Shown in pieces: positions 1 through 9,575 of a DNA stretch of 21,173 nt. The number at the start of each line of letters is the position of its first letter. The stretch's first letter is position 1. The stretch is from Jimgerdemannia flammicorona (lineage: Eukaryota > Mucoromycota > Endogonomycetes > Endogonales > Endogonaceae): the NCBI GenBank assembly GCA_003990745.1, contig RBNI01001719.1, positions 1 through 21,173 of the forward strand. Reading direction: 5' to 3'. The translations under genes were made by a program, and so were the position numbers. Under the pieces are notes generated by a model. It was given only the letters and a program-made list of their open reading frames with translations, was not told where the DNA came from and made no database searches.

Positions 1-154
1 GGTGGAAGGATTTGGGTTGTGGGTGGTCGGGTGGTGCTCAGGCAGGGGGGGATTGAAGGGGGGGACCTGGGCCCACAGGGCATTGGTTGAAGGAGAGAGT
101 GATATTGTATTATTAGTACTATAGACTTTGGTAATAAAGGGCAGTCCAAGTGAC

Positions 155-187
<33 letters not shown>
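1..187 (+). mobile_element. LINE 3' end, copy A, with poly(A) tail
   Basis: This is the 3' terminus of a non-LTR retrotransposon on the + strand. A G-rich tract is followed by an AATAAA-containing end (GGTAATAAAGGGCAGTCC) and AAGTGACTAT, then an uninterrupted run of about 30 A (158-187). The same terminal words recur at about 1,058-1,081 before another A tract, so this is a real shared 3' end and not chance poly(A). The upstream part lies outside the window, so no protein domain can be seen. LINE tails of this kind arise by target-primed reverse transcription. Confidence 0.7.
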
Positions 188-192
<5 letters not shown>

Positions 193-1120
193 GTGATGAG
201 AGAGAGGAGGAATGAGGACTACAGATATGAAGATGAGACTGCTTATTACTAGGAAGTATACTGGTGGAGGATTTTTAGCTAGAAGATAGCATAGAATATC
301 TATGAGAGCATGAGAGAGATTTATAGCTAGAGATATGTCAGGGGGTAGGGATTGGTAAAGAGTGAGACTGAAATAGTGTCTGGTCTTAATGCAAGCAGGT
401 GGTAAGATAGCTCCCCCCCAAGTTCTGAGTGATATGGTGGCAGATTCTGAGATATAATGTAATGCTGAACTACTGGTTAGGATACTTGATAGAAGGAGAT
501 ACTTTAGAGTGTGAGGAGTATCTGAATGTTGAGCAGATGGGAGGCATAGTATAGATCTCTGAGCATTAATATGAAGAGTGCAAGATTCTGGAGATTTCTG
601 GCAAGTCATTGAGAACTAACTAGAGTTGAGACCTTTAGAGAGAGAGGAGGGTAGGAGGTGGAGTGATCTCCAGTATAGGTTGGTGGGAGGAGTTGGAGAT
701 AAGTGGTTGACTTTGGGGTAGGCTCTAGCTATTTAGATTGAGCTTACCAGACATTGGCTCTATATATTTAAAAATGGCCAATGATTAGCAGTTGGAGTAA
801 GGATCATATAATAAGAGTGGTTATTGCTGGATATCCTGAATGGGTGGTGGTGGAGATGGAGACCTAGAGGGGGAATCTGTAGGAGACTTGTAGAATGTAT
901 TTGCAAGAAGAGTAGTGAGAGAGTTGGGGTTGCTGGAGGATTGATAACTCTCTAGAGAGGTTGAGAGAGAGGGAGAGAAAAGAGTCCATATGGGATTGAG
1001 TAAAGGGTATGTCAGTACTTTTATATTAATATAACATAGATTGAATAGTAATTTGTAATAAAAGTAAAAGTCCAAGTGACTAAAAAAAGAAAAAGAAAAA
1101 AAAAAAAAAAAAAAAAAAAA
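188..1120 (+). mobile_element. LINE 3' segment, copy B, with A-rich tail
   Basis: This is a second 3' segment of a related LINE, directly behind the tail of copy A. It ends in GTAATAAAAGTAAAAGTCC and AAGTGACTA, followed by a tail of about 39 bases that is A with a few G (1,082-1,120). The body is purine-rich on the + strand and essentially without CpG. Stops in all frames prevent a clean RT or RNase H translation, so calling the body LINE sequence rests on its position before the tail. Open frames on the - strand here come from the skewed composition. No convincing target-site duplication was found. Confidence 0.6.
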
Positions 1121-1166
1121 GATAGTTAATGAGATAGTGATTTTCTATTGAGACAGAATAGGGGAG

Positions 1167-1379
1167 TAGTTCAGATTGAGTAATTTGGATAGAGTAATTC
1201 AGATTGAGTAGTTTAGATTGAGTAATTCAGATTGAGTAATTTGAATTGAGTAATTTGGATAGAGTGAATTCAGATTAATCTGAGTTGATTTAGATAGTTT
1301 TGGATTTGAGATTTAGATCAAACTATTACATAATGAATCAAATCTGGATTTGATTTGAATTGACTCATTTAGAGTATTA
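1167..1379. repeat. Decayed relative of the hAT foldback MITE, with 14-bp tandem units
   Basis: The left part is a run of imprecise 14-bp units of the type GAGTAATTCAGATT (about 1,170-1,270). The left edge TAGTTCAGATTGAGTAATTT and the right edge GACTCATTTAGAGTATTA resemble, after C-to-T changes, the left start (TAGTGCTCTGAACGAGTCAA) and right end (GACTCATTAGGAGCACTA) of the intact MITE at 19,142-19,798. The 1,340-1,365 stretch AATCTGGATTTGATTTGAAT also mirrors the other element's subterminal region. It is shorter than the intact copy and no 8-bp duplication is visible, so it is an internally deleted or separately evolved family member. Confidence 0.5.
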
Positions 1380-1939
1380 GGAGTATAATTTAACTTTTCT
1401 ACTACTATCAATTATAATAAATATATATATTATAGAGAACAATTATACTTATTAAAGTGTAAGAGTGCTTTAATATAGTTAAGTCTGATGAAATCTAAGA
1501 CTTAAACTATATATTAGCAAATATTTAAATAGAAAGTATAACTAGATTTAAGGAATAGAACTTGAGAAGTTCAATTACCTTTAGAAGATTCAAGTAAATA
1601 TGTGATAACTAACTAGACTGAGCTTTATTAAAGTATTTAGAGAGGATATTTATATATAATGAATAGAAAGAAGAAGAAATAGATAGAATATTACTAAGCT
1701 AGATATTAAATAATGTGTCATACTTAGTAGAACTTAGTAAAACATTACAGAAAGTTACTAAGTATCAATTAGTAATCAATAGAATCTTGATAGAACTATT
1801 TAGAAAATAGATTCTTTGTAAAAAACTAAGTGATTCTATACTATTCTAAGCTATTTTAGAATATTCTACTGAGTAATATAATACAAAAAGATAATAATCT
1901 AGTAAAAATAAAATAAAATATAAAGGATTATTATATGTA
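1380..1939. other. AT-rich spacer, no feature recognised
   Basis: Very AT-rich sequence without CpG and without an open frame of useful length. I see no repeat unit, RNA gene or transposon end. It is probably heavily mutated repeat DNA. Confidence 0.5.
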
Positions 1940-2545
1940 CCTCATTATTAGGAATATCTATATTTATCATCTTTAGAGTCTTTATTATTGAAGGCTCTGT
2001 TAAAGACTTTATTGAAAGCTCTATCAAAGACTCTATCATTACCATTAGAGATATCTGTATCTGTATTAGCATCATCTTTGTAAACTTTGAAGACCTCACT
2101 ATCAGAAATATCTATATTGATATTATTTTCATAAATTTCAAAGACCTTACCATCAGAGATATCAATATTAGTATTATCTTCATAAACTTTGAAGATCTCA
2201 CCATTAGAGATATTTATATTATCTTTGGATCCTTTATTATTAAAGGCTCTATTGAAGGCTTTATTGAAGACTCTGTCAAAGACTCCATCAAAAGCTCTAT
2301 CAAAATCTCTATTAAAGACTCTCTTGAAGGCTCTATCATTATTATTAGAGATATCTATATTAGTATCACCTTTATCAATTTTACTATTGATATCTATATC
2401 AGTATTATCTTTATAGACTTCAAAGATCTTACTATCAGAAATATCTGCTTTATCATTATTATTATAGATGTTTATATTTATATTATCTTTATAAACTTCA
2501 AAGATCTTATTTTTAGATATATATATCAGTATTATTATAAAATAT
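1940..2545 (-). repeat. Coding-type minisatellite with two interleaved unit classes
   Basis: Two unit types alternate. One is a 12-bp unit around TATTGAAGGCTC and CATCAAAGACTC (about 1,985-2,040 and 2,225-2,335). The other is about 51-57 bp around CTTTATAAACTTCAAAGATC and CACTATCAGAGATAT (about 2,045-2,215 and 2,395-2,520). The - strand is open for 203 codons (1,948-2,559). It reads as blocks of RAFN/KVFN tetrapeptides between acidic units like DISDGKVFEIYEDN. Unit lengths are mostly multiples of three, so the frame survives repeat gain and loss, as in a repeat-rich protein. No promoter, intron or conserved domain is visible, and the + strand is partly open too. I therefore call a repeat with a possible protein origin, not a gene. 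Confidence 0.6.
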
Positions 2546-2680
2546 TCTATTAAAATCATCTTCTTTTAACCTTGAAATTTCTACTCTCTCTGATGATGAA
2601 CATCTATTGGTCTTTTATACTTATAATGAAAGTATTTTTTACTCAAATGATTTTCAGAATATAATATAATATTTTATTAG

Positions 2681-3541
2681 AGAAATACTATTATATAAGA
2701 AAGTAGAAAAAGATCTATTATAGTTAGTAAATTTATTTCAGAAGTTGATAGACTATTGAGGCATACTTGTAAAGATAGTATAATCTTGAAAGCTAGAGAA
2801 ATTATTTATCCTAAAAAAAATCATAATAGTTATTAAACTAGTATAGATATTATTAAATAATTCAAAAAAGCTATAGCAATTTATTAAAAGAAGTTTTCTA
2901 ACTATAATTTTTTATAAACATTTGATAATTTATCAAATTATAGTTATTTTATTGATGATATATTGCAGGTGAGCTATATGACTCTTAATTTTGATAAAAA
3001 GTAAGTATCTCTAAAAGATATTATTTTTAATAATATAAAATAAATAATAATCTTTCCTGATAATTATCCTGATAAGGAGCTGAGAGAATAGACTAAATAT
3101 ATAAAACAGATATTGATAGAAAGAAATCTTTGATAAGAAGATCTATTAAAGACTTGTGAAAACTACAAAATATCTACTATTAAAAATTTTATATAACTAA
3201 GATACTATGCTTAACAAATTTTAGAGCTACAGTCTGATTTTGTTACTCAGAAATCTTTTTTATTGAAGAAGATTATAAAAGAAGATCAGATTATTATTTT
3301 TTATTTAAAATTTCACTATAAACTCAATTTATTAAAATATATTAAAGAATGATAAAGAAAATATTATGACTATATTTTTAAAGATCTTCAAAAAATAATA
3401 CCTATAGCTTTAGCTTCAATAGAGCTTATACTTATTTAGAAGTTTATAAGAAAAGCTTTTAGATATATAAATATTTATAGATTAGAACTTACTGGTCTTA
3501 AAGTAGAAAAATAGATAAAGAAATATAAGTCATATAGATAG
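2681..3541 (+). pseudogene. Relic reading frame of unknown family, about 16 stops, no frameshift
   Basis: Reading the + strand in one frame from 2,681 to the stop at 3,539-3,541 gives about 285 codons of plausible charged, helical protein, broken by about 16 in-frame stops. Most are TAA or TAG, which a single C-to-T change makes from CAA or CAG (G-to-A from TGG). Visible stretches include SEVDRLLRHTCKDS near the start, FPDNYPDKELRE (from about 3,053), and a C-terminal FRYINIYRLELTGLKVEK followed by IKKYKSYR just before the end. The unbroken phase across 860 bp shows point-mutation decay rather than random sequence. I do not recognise the family. A transposon-encoded protein is likely from context, but no catalytic motif can be named. 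The upstream limit is uncertain because the frame dissolves before about 2,680. Confidence 0.5.
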
Positions 3542-3589
3542 GTTTCTTTAAATTGAGAAGATGATAATAATTAGAAAGATGAACTGTTC

Positions 3590-4620
3590 AAGAATCTCTT
3601 CACTGAGATCTCCTTTCAAGATTCTCTTTTCTTTACTGTCTTTTCTTTGAGAATTTCTTCACTGATATCATCTCCAAAATTCTCTTCTCTTTACTGACAT
3701 CTTTACTGAGATTTTTTTACTGCCTTCACTAAGATCTTCTTTGAGATTTTCTTCTCTTTGCTGTCTTTTCTTTGAGAATCTCTTCACTGATATCTTTACT
3801 AAGATCTCTCTGCTATATATCTTCACTGAGATCTCTTTCAAGATTTCCTTCCCTTTGCTGTCTTCTCTTTGAGAACTCTTTTGTTAATATCTTTACTAAG
3901 ATCTTCTTTGAGATTCTCTTCTCTTTACTATCTTTCTTTTGAGAATCTCTTTGCTGATATCTTTACTGAGATTTTTTTACCATCTTTACTGAAAGTTCCT
4001 TTAAGATTCTCTTTTCTTTATCATCTTTCTCTTTATCAGCATCTTTACTAAGATTCTTTTATTATTTTCCTCTTATAAATATCTTCACTAAGATCTCTTT
4101 ATCATCTTTACTAAGATCTCTTTGTTATCTTTACTAAGATCTCTCTTCTCTTTAGCATCTTCTCTTTGAGAATATCTTCACTGATATCTTCATTGAGATC
4201 TTCTTTGAGATTCTTTTTTCTTTACTAACTTTATTAAGATCTTCTTTATTAAGATCTCTTTTGAGGTTCTCTTTATCATTTTTACTGAGATCTCCTTTGT
4301 TATTTTTACTGAAATCTCCTTTCTCACTGTTTTTACCAAGATCTCTTTGAGATTTCTTTCTCTTTATCATCTTTACTATCAATATTCTCTTTTCTTTACT
4401 ATCTTTATCTCCTTTATCTTTGAGATTCTCTTTACTATCTTTATCTTTTTCACTAAGATTCTTCTCAAGATTTCCTTTGCTATCTTCATCTCCTTTACCT
4501 TGAGATTCTTTTCATCATCTTTGATGAAATCTCTTTTACCACCTTTACTGAGATCCCCCCTCACTATTTTTACTAAGATATTCTTTGTCATCTTCACTGA
4601 GATCTCACAATGATCTCTTT
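3590..4620. repeat. About 1-kb degenerate minisatellite (CTTTACTGAGATCTCTTT-type)
   Basis: Imperfect repetition of words such as CTTTACTGAGATCTCTTT, GAGATTCTCTTCTCTTTACT and TTTGAGAATCTCTTCACTGA runs for about 1 kb, without CpG. Several short frames are open on both strands because the unit lacks stops. The - strand encodes Lys/Glu/Asp/Asn-rich repeats such as NDKENLKRDLNKEDLNK, the + strand Leu/Phe/Ser-rich ones. The Lys-rich reading looks more like a protein, but no start, stop or domain supports a gene. It begins about 50 bp after the relic frame ends, so it may be the decayed repeat tail of the same locus. Confidence 0.65.
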
Positions 4621-5187
4621 TATTATAAAAAATTCCTACTTACTCAAAAATCTCCATTATCTCTATGAAAATATCTGAGAATTTAGTAAAATTTAGTATA
4701 GAGCTTCTTATATTAATGTGTAAGTTTTTTTAAGATGACTACTTTTCTTTGAGTCTCAATTTCCTCCAATATATATAAAAAGTGACCAACTTTAAAAGAA
4801 TAGAACTCTATATTCTGATGTTTAAATAAAAAAAAGACATTATACATTTGTAGATAAATAACTAGAAAACAAAAGTATGAAGCAAATTTGTTAATATCTT
4901 TTATTATTCTGGAGTTCTATTTTTTCAAAAATTTTATTATAACTAGGTGTCCTGTACTAATATTTCCTCTAATTCTTATAAGCCACTATAAATATATCCT
5001 ATTGGACAATTGGTCAGTTCTATTATGAACTGAAACATAGTATTATTACTCTGAGATGAGACAAGAAAACTCTGAGTACCTAGTAGATGTCTGAGATGAT
5101 CAGATGACTCTGTTATATTCAGATATCTCATGATATTGAGATAGGTGGGAGAATGAGATGCTGTGCCACAAACTAAAAGGTATATAT
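4621..5187. other. AT-rich spacer up to the gypsy element
   Basis: AT-rich DNA without a usable reading frame, RNA gene or clear repeat. The last bases, GGTATATAT, flank the left end of the gypsy element. ATATAT recurs just outside the far end at 14,637-14,642. Confidence 0.5.
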
Positions 5188-5820
5188 TATCACATAGTGG
5201 TCACTGAGTCCTTCAAATATGTCAGATTCTCTTCAAGATATATCTCTTAGACTAACTCAAGTTTGTTATAAGCAAGTTCTTATTAGAGTACCTTCTTAAG
5301 GTCTTATAGTCCTCAAACTTCTTATCTTTAAACTATCTTGTTATCTCTTTAGATACTTACAAGGAATTGTGTATATTGCATTGAGAGGAACTGACTTTAT
5401 TTCAAAAGAAATAAGAGGGGTATTTATACAAAATATAATTCAATAATTACTAAAATATAAAGCTAAATATAAATTCCAATAACTAAATAAAATGCTGGAA
5501 TACAGAAAACTGCCAAGTTTCAGTATCAGTACAGATTGTTGTACAGGTTCAGGATACTAGTATAATTTCAGTGATATAGGAAAAGAGTGCTGGAATAATT
5601 CTGAGTCATACAAGGTCAGAATGCTAGTAGAGGAATAGCTATTATATAGAAAAAGAATACTGGTATAATTCAGTGTAACCAAGAGACTTTAGAGCAGAAT
5701 ATTCAGAACTATAAAGGCTTTATTCTCATCATTGCTGAAGGAGATGAGATCTACAAACATTTTGGTCTCATCACATAGGTTGCTCATTTTGTATATATTG
5801 TGCAGTTTGCATATGTCACA
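5188..5820 (-). repeat. 3' LTR of the gypsy element
   Basis: In the - strand sense the LTR probably begins TGTGACATATGC (5,820 side) and ends CACTATGTGATA at 5,188. Its last 62 bases match the LTR remnant next to the primer-binding region at 14,494-14,555, which fixes the 3' border. The start is inferred from a TGT motif and is less sure. A TATA box reading TATAAATACCCC lies at about 5,416-5,427 on the - strand, with AATAAA at 5,397-5,402. The U3 part holds short repeats of the form ACTGGTATAATTCAG (about 5,545-5,680). Confidence 0.65.
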
Positions 5821-7083
5821 TGAGATGATGTCATCACTGATGATGTCATCATGTTTGGTGGTGGTGGGGAGAGTGAGGAGATCCAGGACTCTTTAGTCTA
5901 TGAGGTTCTTTTCTACAAAATAAGGAACAAATGTAGGGTCTTGGGGAGATCTAACCTAGATACTTGGCTGAGATCAATCCTTACAGGAATTGATCTGGGT
6001 TATCCTGGAGGATGGAATGCCAGAAGTCTTCTACTTCATCACTATTGAAGGTAATAGTGGACTGGGCTTCTATAGCCACTCTGGCTTCTAGTGCATTGAT
6101 ATGGTGGGCTGATAGATCTCTGAAGTCTGAGACTCTAATATACTCCAAGTTGGGGATTAACTATAGTGTATGTCTGAAGATCTGATGAATCTTCTTAGCT
6201 ATCCTTACTTCATGTATATCCATAGAAGTGGTATCTTGTAACTCTTGAGGGCTGGTCTGTGGGAACTCCTGGCTAAGAAGGTTTTCTATTTCATACTTCT
6301 ACTATATTTGGAGGTATTTAGTAATAATGGTGATCCTTATTTCCATTTCACAGTAGTAGAGAATAAAGTGATAAGGATCCCCAGTACCCAGGTTGAGGCT
6401 AGGAGTCCTTCTTGTACAGGTCCTCATAGCTCTTTTGATGTCTTGGAATATCCTTTCTTTGACTGAGGTACCTTGGTAGTTCCTTGACCTTGAGATTTGG
6501 TAAGCAGTAGGCATTTTGTTTGTGATAAGTCTTTGAGCTATTTTGGAATTGGTAGGTCTTGTTGAGTTACTGCTACTGCAGTTCCTTGATCCTTCTTTTA
6601 TATTTCTCAAGATACCTATACTGTGGTCACAATGACTTATAGTTGGTCATCATTACTCATCTTATAGCCTGGGTGAGTTATGCTGTATGATCTTCTTGTA
6701 CTCTAATCTGGTAGCTTATAAGGAATTGCTATCTTTTGTACTGATATCATCATTCTGAGGTCACTATTACATCTTCCTCCTAAATAAGGATCTTCTTAAA
6801 TGTCCTTATTCATTGGTCCAGTTCTGAAAAATTTGCTGATCCCATAACCTCAGGCAGGGGTCAAAAAGTGGTGTTTATAGACTGGTATCTTCTCTATATA
6901 TTTTGGCATAATGGTGAAGGATTGCTCTCTTCATATAGAGCAAGGGCCTGATTCTGATCTTAACCAATCAGTTGACAGTTCAAACTTCTCTGGCTTTGAA
7001 AGTTTCATAGATAAGTAGTTATTTGTGCCATATCTTTTAGAGAATGGTCCAGATAGATTGTTTGCTGATCATGGAATATGCTG
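5821..7083 (-). pseudogene. Gypsy region downstream of integrase, unassigned
   Basis: About 1.2 kb separates the integrase C-terminus from the 3' LTR. From 7,083 to about 6,640 the - strand stays in the integrase frame with scattered stops and gives protein-like sequence, including PKYIEKIPVYKHHFLTPA and EDPYLGGRC. It therefore looks like a C-terminal extension of Pol. I do not see the aromatic pattern of a chromodomain. Below about 6,640 the frame becomes unreliable. Next to the LTR (5,824-5,850) are two copies of the palindrome GATGATGTCATC. Small + strand frames here are treated as shadows. Confidence 0.45.
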
Positions 7084-8430
7084 TTATGATTTGTAGACTA
7101 GAATCTCATGAGTGGTCATCACATTTTGCTTCTCTTGTATAGGTTTATAGTACTTCTTGAGTCTGTTCCTGTGTACTGTAGTAGGCAGTATAGTCCCTGA
7201 GATTTTTCTAAGCCAGAAGATAGTTCTCTTGATATCTTGTACATAGAAGAGTTCTTCCCATTTGGGCTTCAGTTTTTGTGACCATGAGACTTCTACCATA
7301 TTTCAATATAGTAGAACCTTTTCTCTAATTTGGATGGGTTTTAGGGTCTTGTGATTCTTTTCTACATTCTTTCTCATCAGTGCTTGTGACTTGATGATGT
7401 AATCTTCAGCCTTCTTTCTGATTTGGTATAGTCTTCAGATTTCTGAGTCAACCCATCTCTAAGTTAGGTCTAGATTTGTGGCTGAGGTTTCATCAGAATA
7501 TTTTTCTCCAAAGAGCAGTTCTCTTGAGGTAAAATGTATACTCTGTGACCATATATCTCATAGGACAGAGAGGGCAGTTGGGAGGTAGTTATCCCAATTC
7601 TTGTATATATCTGAGATCTTTGCTAGAATGTTCTTGAGAGTCTTGTTGGTTCTCTCTGTCTGTCCATTTCCTTGAGGGTGGTATGCAGTGGTCTTGATGT
7701 ACTAAATCTTGTATTTCTGATATATTATCTTATAGAATCTATTGAAAAATTCTGTGCTGTGGTCTGTGATTATTTGCCTTAGTGTCTTATAGTAGCAGAT
7801 GATTTCTCAGTACAGGAGGTTGGCTATAGAGAGGGCATTGGCTTCTTATAATGCTCCTACTTCTATCCATTTGGTAAAGAGGTCTATAATAACTATAATA
7901 TAGCAGTTTCCTGATAGTATTACTGGTAGTGGCCCAATGATATCCATTGCAATGTGGTAGAAGGGGATAGGCTCAATTCTTGATAACTCAGGTATCTGGT
8001 CTTGCTGTTCTTGTTTCTGTTTTTGGCACTTGTCATACCCTTTGACAAATTGGTGCAGGTCTTCTTCTATCTTGGACCATCACATAGTTCTTCTTGCCTT
8101 GTCATATATGTTAGTTTCTCTTAGGTATCCTTGTTTGTGTACTTTCTTCATTACTTGATACTTCTTATATTCAGATATTATAAGCTTTCCTCCTTTTCTG
8201 AGTATGGTATTGTCTAGTTCAAACTGTTTCTAAATCCAGTTGATAATAGTGATTGTCCAGAGTTTGAGGTGGTTGGGCATCTTCCACTATCTAAGGTAGC
8301 TGATTAATTCATAGTATAACTTCTTATTCATGTTGAATAGTCTTGATGGGAGTATTTTAGGGTATTCTTGAGAGTGTATCAGCATTGGCATTGGTTCTTC
8401 CTGAGTAGTACTTGACAGTACAGTTATACT
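7084..8430 (-). pseudogene. Gypsy integrase (inactivated)
   Basis: Integrase inserts the cDNA into the host genome. In the - strand sense one sees: an HHCC-type zinc finger remnant (about 8,030-8,150, ending KGYDKCQ, where the first Cys of the usual CxxC appears to have become Tyr); the core with DIIGPLP (7,921-7,947), ITDHSTEFFN (7,741-7,771) and AYHPQGNGQTERTNKTL (about 7,635-7,690), which supply the D, D and E of the catalytic triad; and a C-terminal GPY/F-like part, KLKPKWEELFYVQ to TVHRNRLKKYY (7,140-7,275). Stops lie between these parts. The family identity is firm from the order and spacing of motifs. A homologous stretch of another family is found at 20,762-20,913. Confidence 0.85.
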
Positions 8431-9319
8431 CTTGCAGCCTGTAGATCTATCTGATATATTCCTTTGGAGTTCAGAGTATGGAATAGCCAGATAAGAGCAG
8501 AATGGTCTGTTTGAATAGTGAAGTATTTCCCAGCTAGATAGTAGTAGAACTTATCTACTGCCCTAACTACTGCTAAGCATTTGAACTTGCATGACTTGTA
8601 GTTCTGTTCTGCTCTGTGGATACCTTAGCTTACATAAGAGATAACATATTCATGTCTATCTTTCTTCTGAGCTAAGACTGCTTCAAGTCCTATAGTATTT
8701 GCATCTGTCTGCAGGATGAACTCTAGGTTCCAATCTGGTCTTCTGAGGATGAGTGCTTGTGTCAATCTGGTCTTGAGTTCATTGAAGGTTTCTTGGCATT
8801 CCTTGATCTATTCAAATTTGGTCTCCTTCTTCAGTAGCTCATAGATAGGTGCTATAATGTTGGAGTATTCTTTGATGAATCTTCTATAGTAGGAGGCCAG
8901 TCCAAGGAAGGCATGGACTTCTATGGTTGTTCTGGATCTTGGATAGACTGCAATAGTCTCAATCTTCATAGGGTCTGTGTAGATTCTGATCTGGTTGATG
9001 AGGTGTCCTAGATAGGTAATTTCCTGAGCTACAAACTTGTACTTCTTAGGCTTGATATAGAGGCCATGCTCCTTGAGCTTCTTGAGGGCTAGCTATATAT
9101 GGTTGATATATTCCCATACAGTATTGCTGAAGATGATCACATTATCAACATAGACAAAGAGCTATTTTCTGATCTCATTGTTGAAGACTCTGTTCATCAT
9201 TCACTGAAAACTTACTGAGGTATTATATATTTCAAATAGCATTTACAGGTAGATATAGGTGGCATCAGGTATGATGAAGACTGATTTCTCACTAGCATCT
9301 TAAGTGAGACCAATCTGAT
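8431..9319 (-). pseudogene. Gypsy reverse transcriptase C-terminal half and RNase H (inactivated)
   Basis: This continues the RT frame split by the insertion at 9,320. The first codons after the break read IGLT, then KSVFIIPDATYIYL and a degenerate FEIYNTSVSFQ, where active elements have a FGLxNAPATFQ-type motif. The catalytic YxDD box reads YVDN (9,141-9,155), so the second Asp is lost by GAT to AAT. RNase H follows, with FILQTDANTIGLEAVLAQ (about 8,680-8,730), the YKSCKFKCLAVV helix where a Glu is expected, and YFTIQTDHSALIWL (about 8,480-8,525). The enzyme would have copied the element RNA and removed it from the hybrid. Several internal stops confirm inactivity. Confidence 0.85.
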
Positions 9320-9500
9320 TGTAAGCGCACAACCTCCAAGCCACGTAAATCACATATGATCTCTGAACAAATCTGGAAATCACCTGCAAGATCACGAAGC
9401 TGAGTCAAACAGAAGTCACAGTGCACAAAGCTGAGTCAATACCAAGTCACGGAACACAAGATTCACACAAATAGAATCTTACCAATCCAGAACAAATGCA

Positions 9501-9506
9501 TATATA
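9501..9506 (+). promoter_or_regulatory. TATA-like box before the LTR-insert ORF
   Basis: TATATA about 75 bp before the ATG at 9,576, kept unchanged in the second copy at the window end. The stretch between it and the ATG is A/C-rich with no ATG, as in a fungal 5' UTR. Confidence 0.4.
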
Positions 9507-9575
9507 CCCAGCCCCAAGACATATCAAAACAGAGAACCAAAACAAATAACAACCACAACTCCCAAATACACAAAC

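Noticed and set aside
188..1140. GAGAAGTGATGAGAGAG and GATAGTTAATGAGATAG flank LINE copy B as a possible target duplication.
   Set aside because: Several differences are transversions, so the match is too weak for a duplication.
2681..3541. Frequent TAA/TAG in frame could mean a code in which these are glutamine.
   Set aside because: TGA stops also occur, and the gypsy element has matching losses of catalytic residues (YVDN, DTSA, a lost knuckle Cys), so mutation is the simpler cause.
3869..4613. Several Leu/Phe- or Lys/Glu-rich ORFs.
   Set aside because: They are translations of a minisatellite on both strands, without starts, domains or unique ends.
1940..4620. Repeat arrays as a CRISPR locus.
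   Set aside because: Units are degenerate, adjacent and without unique spacers, and the setting is eukaryotic.
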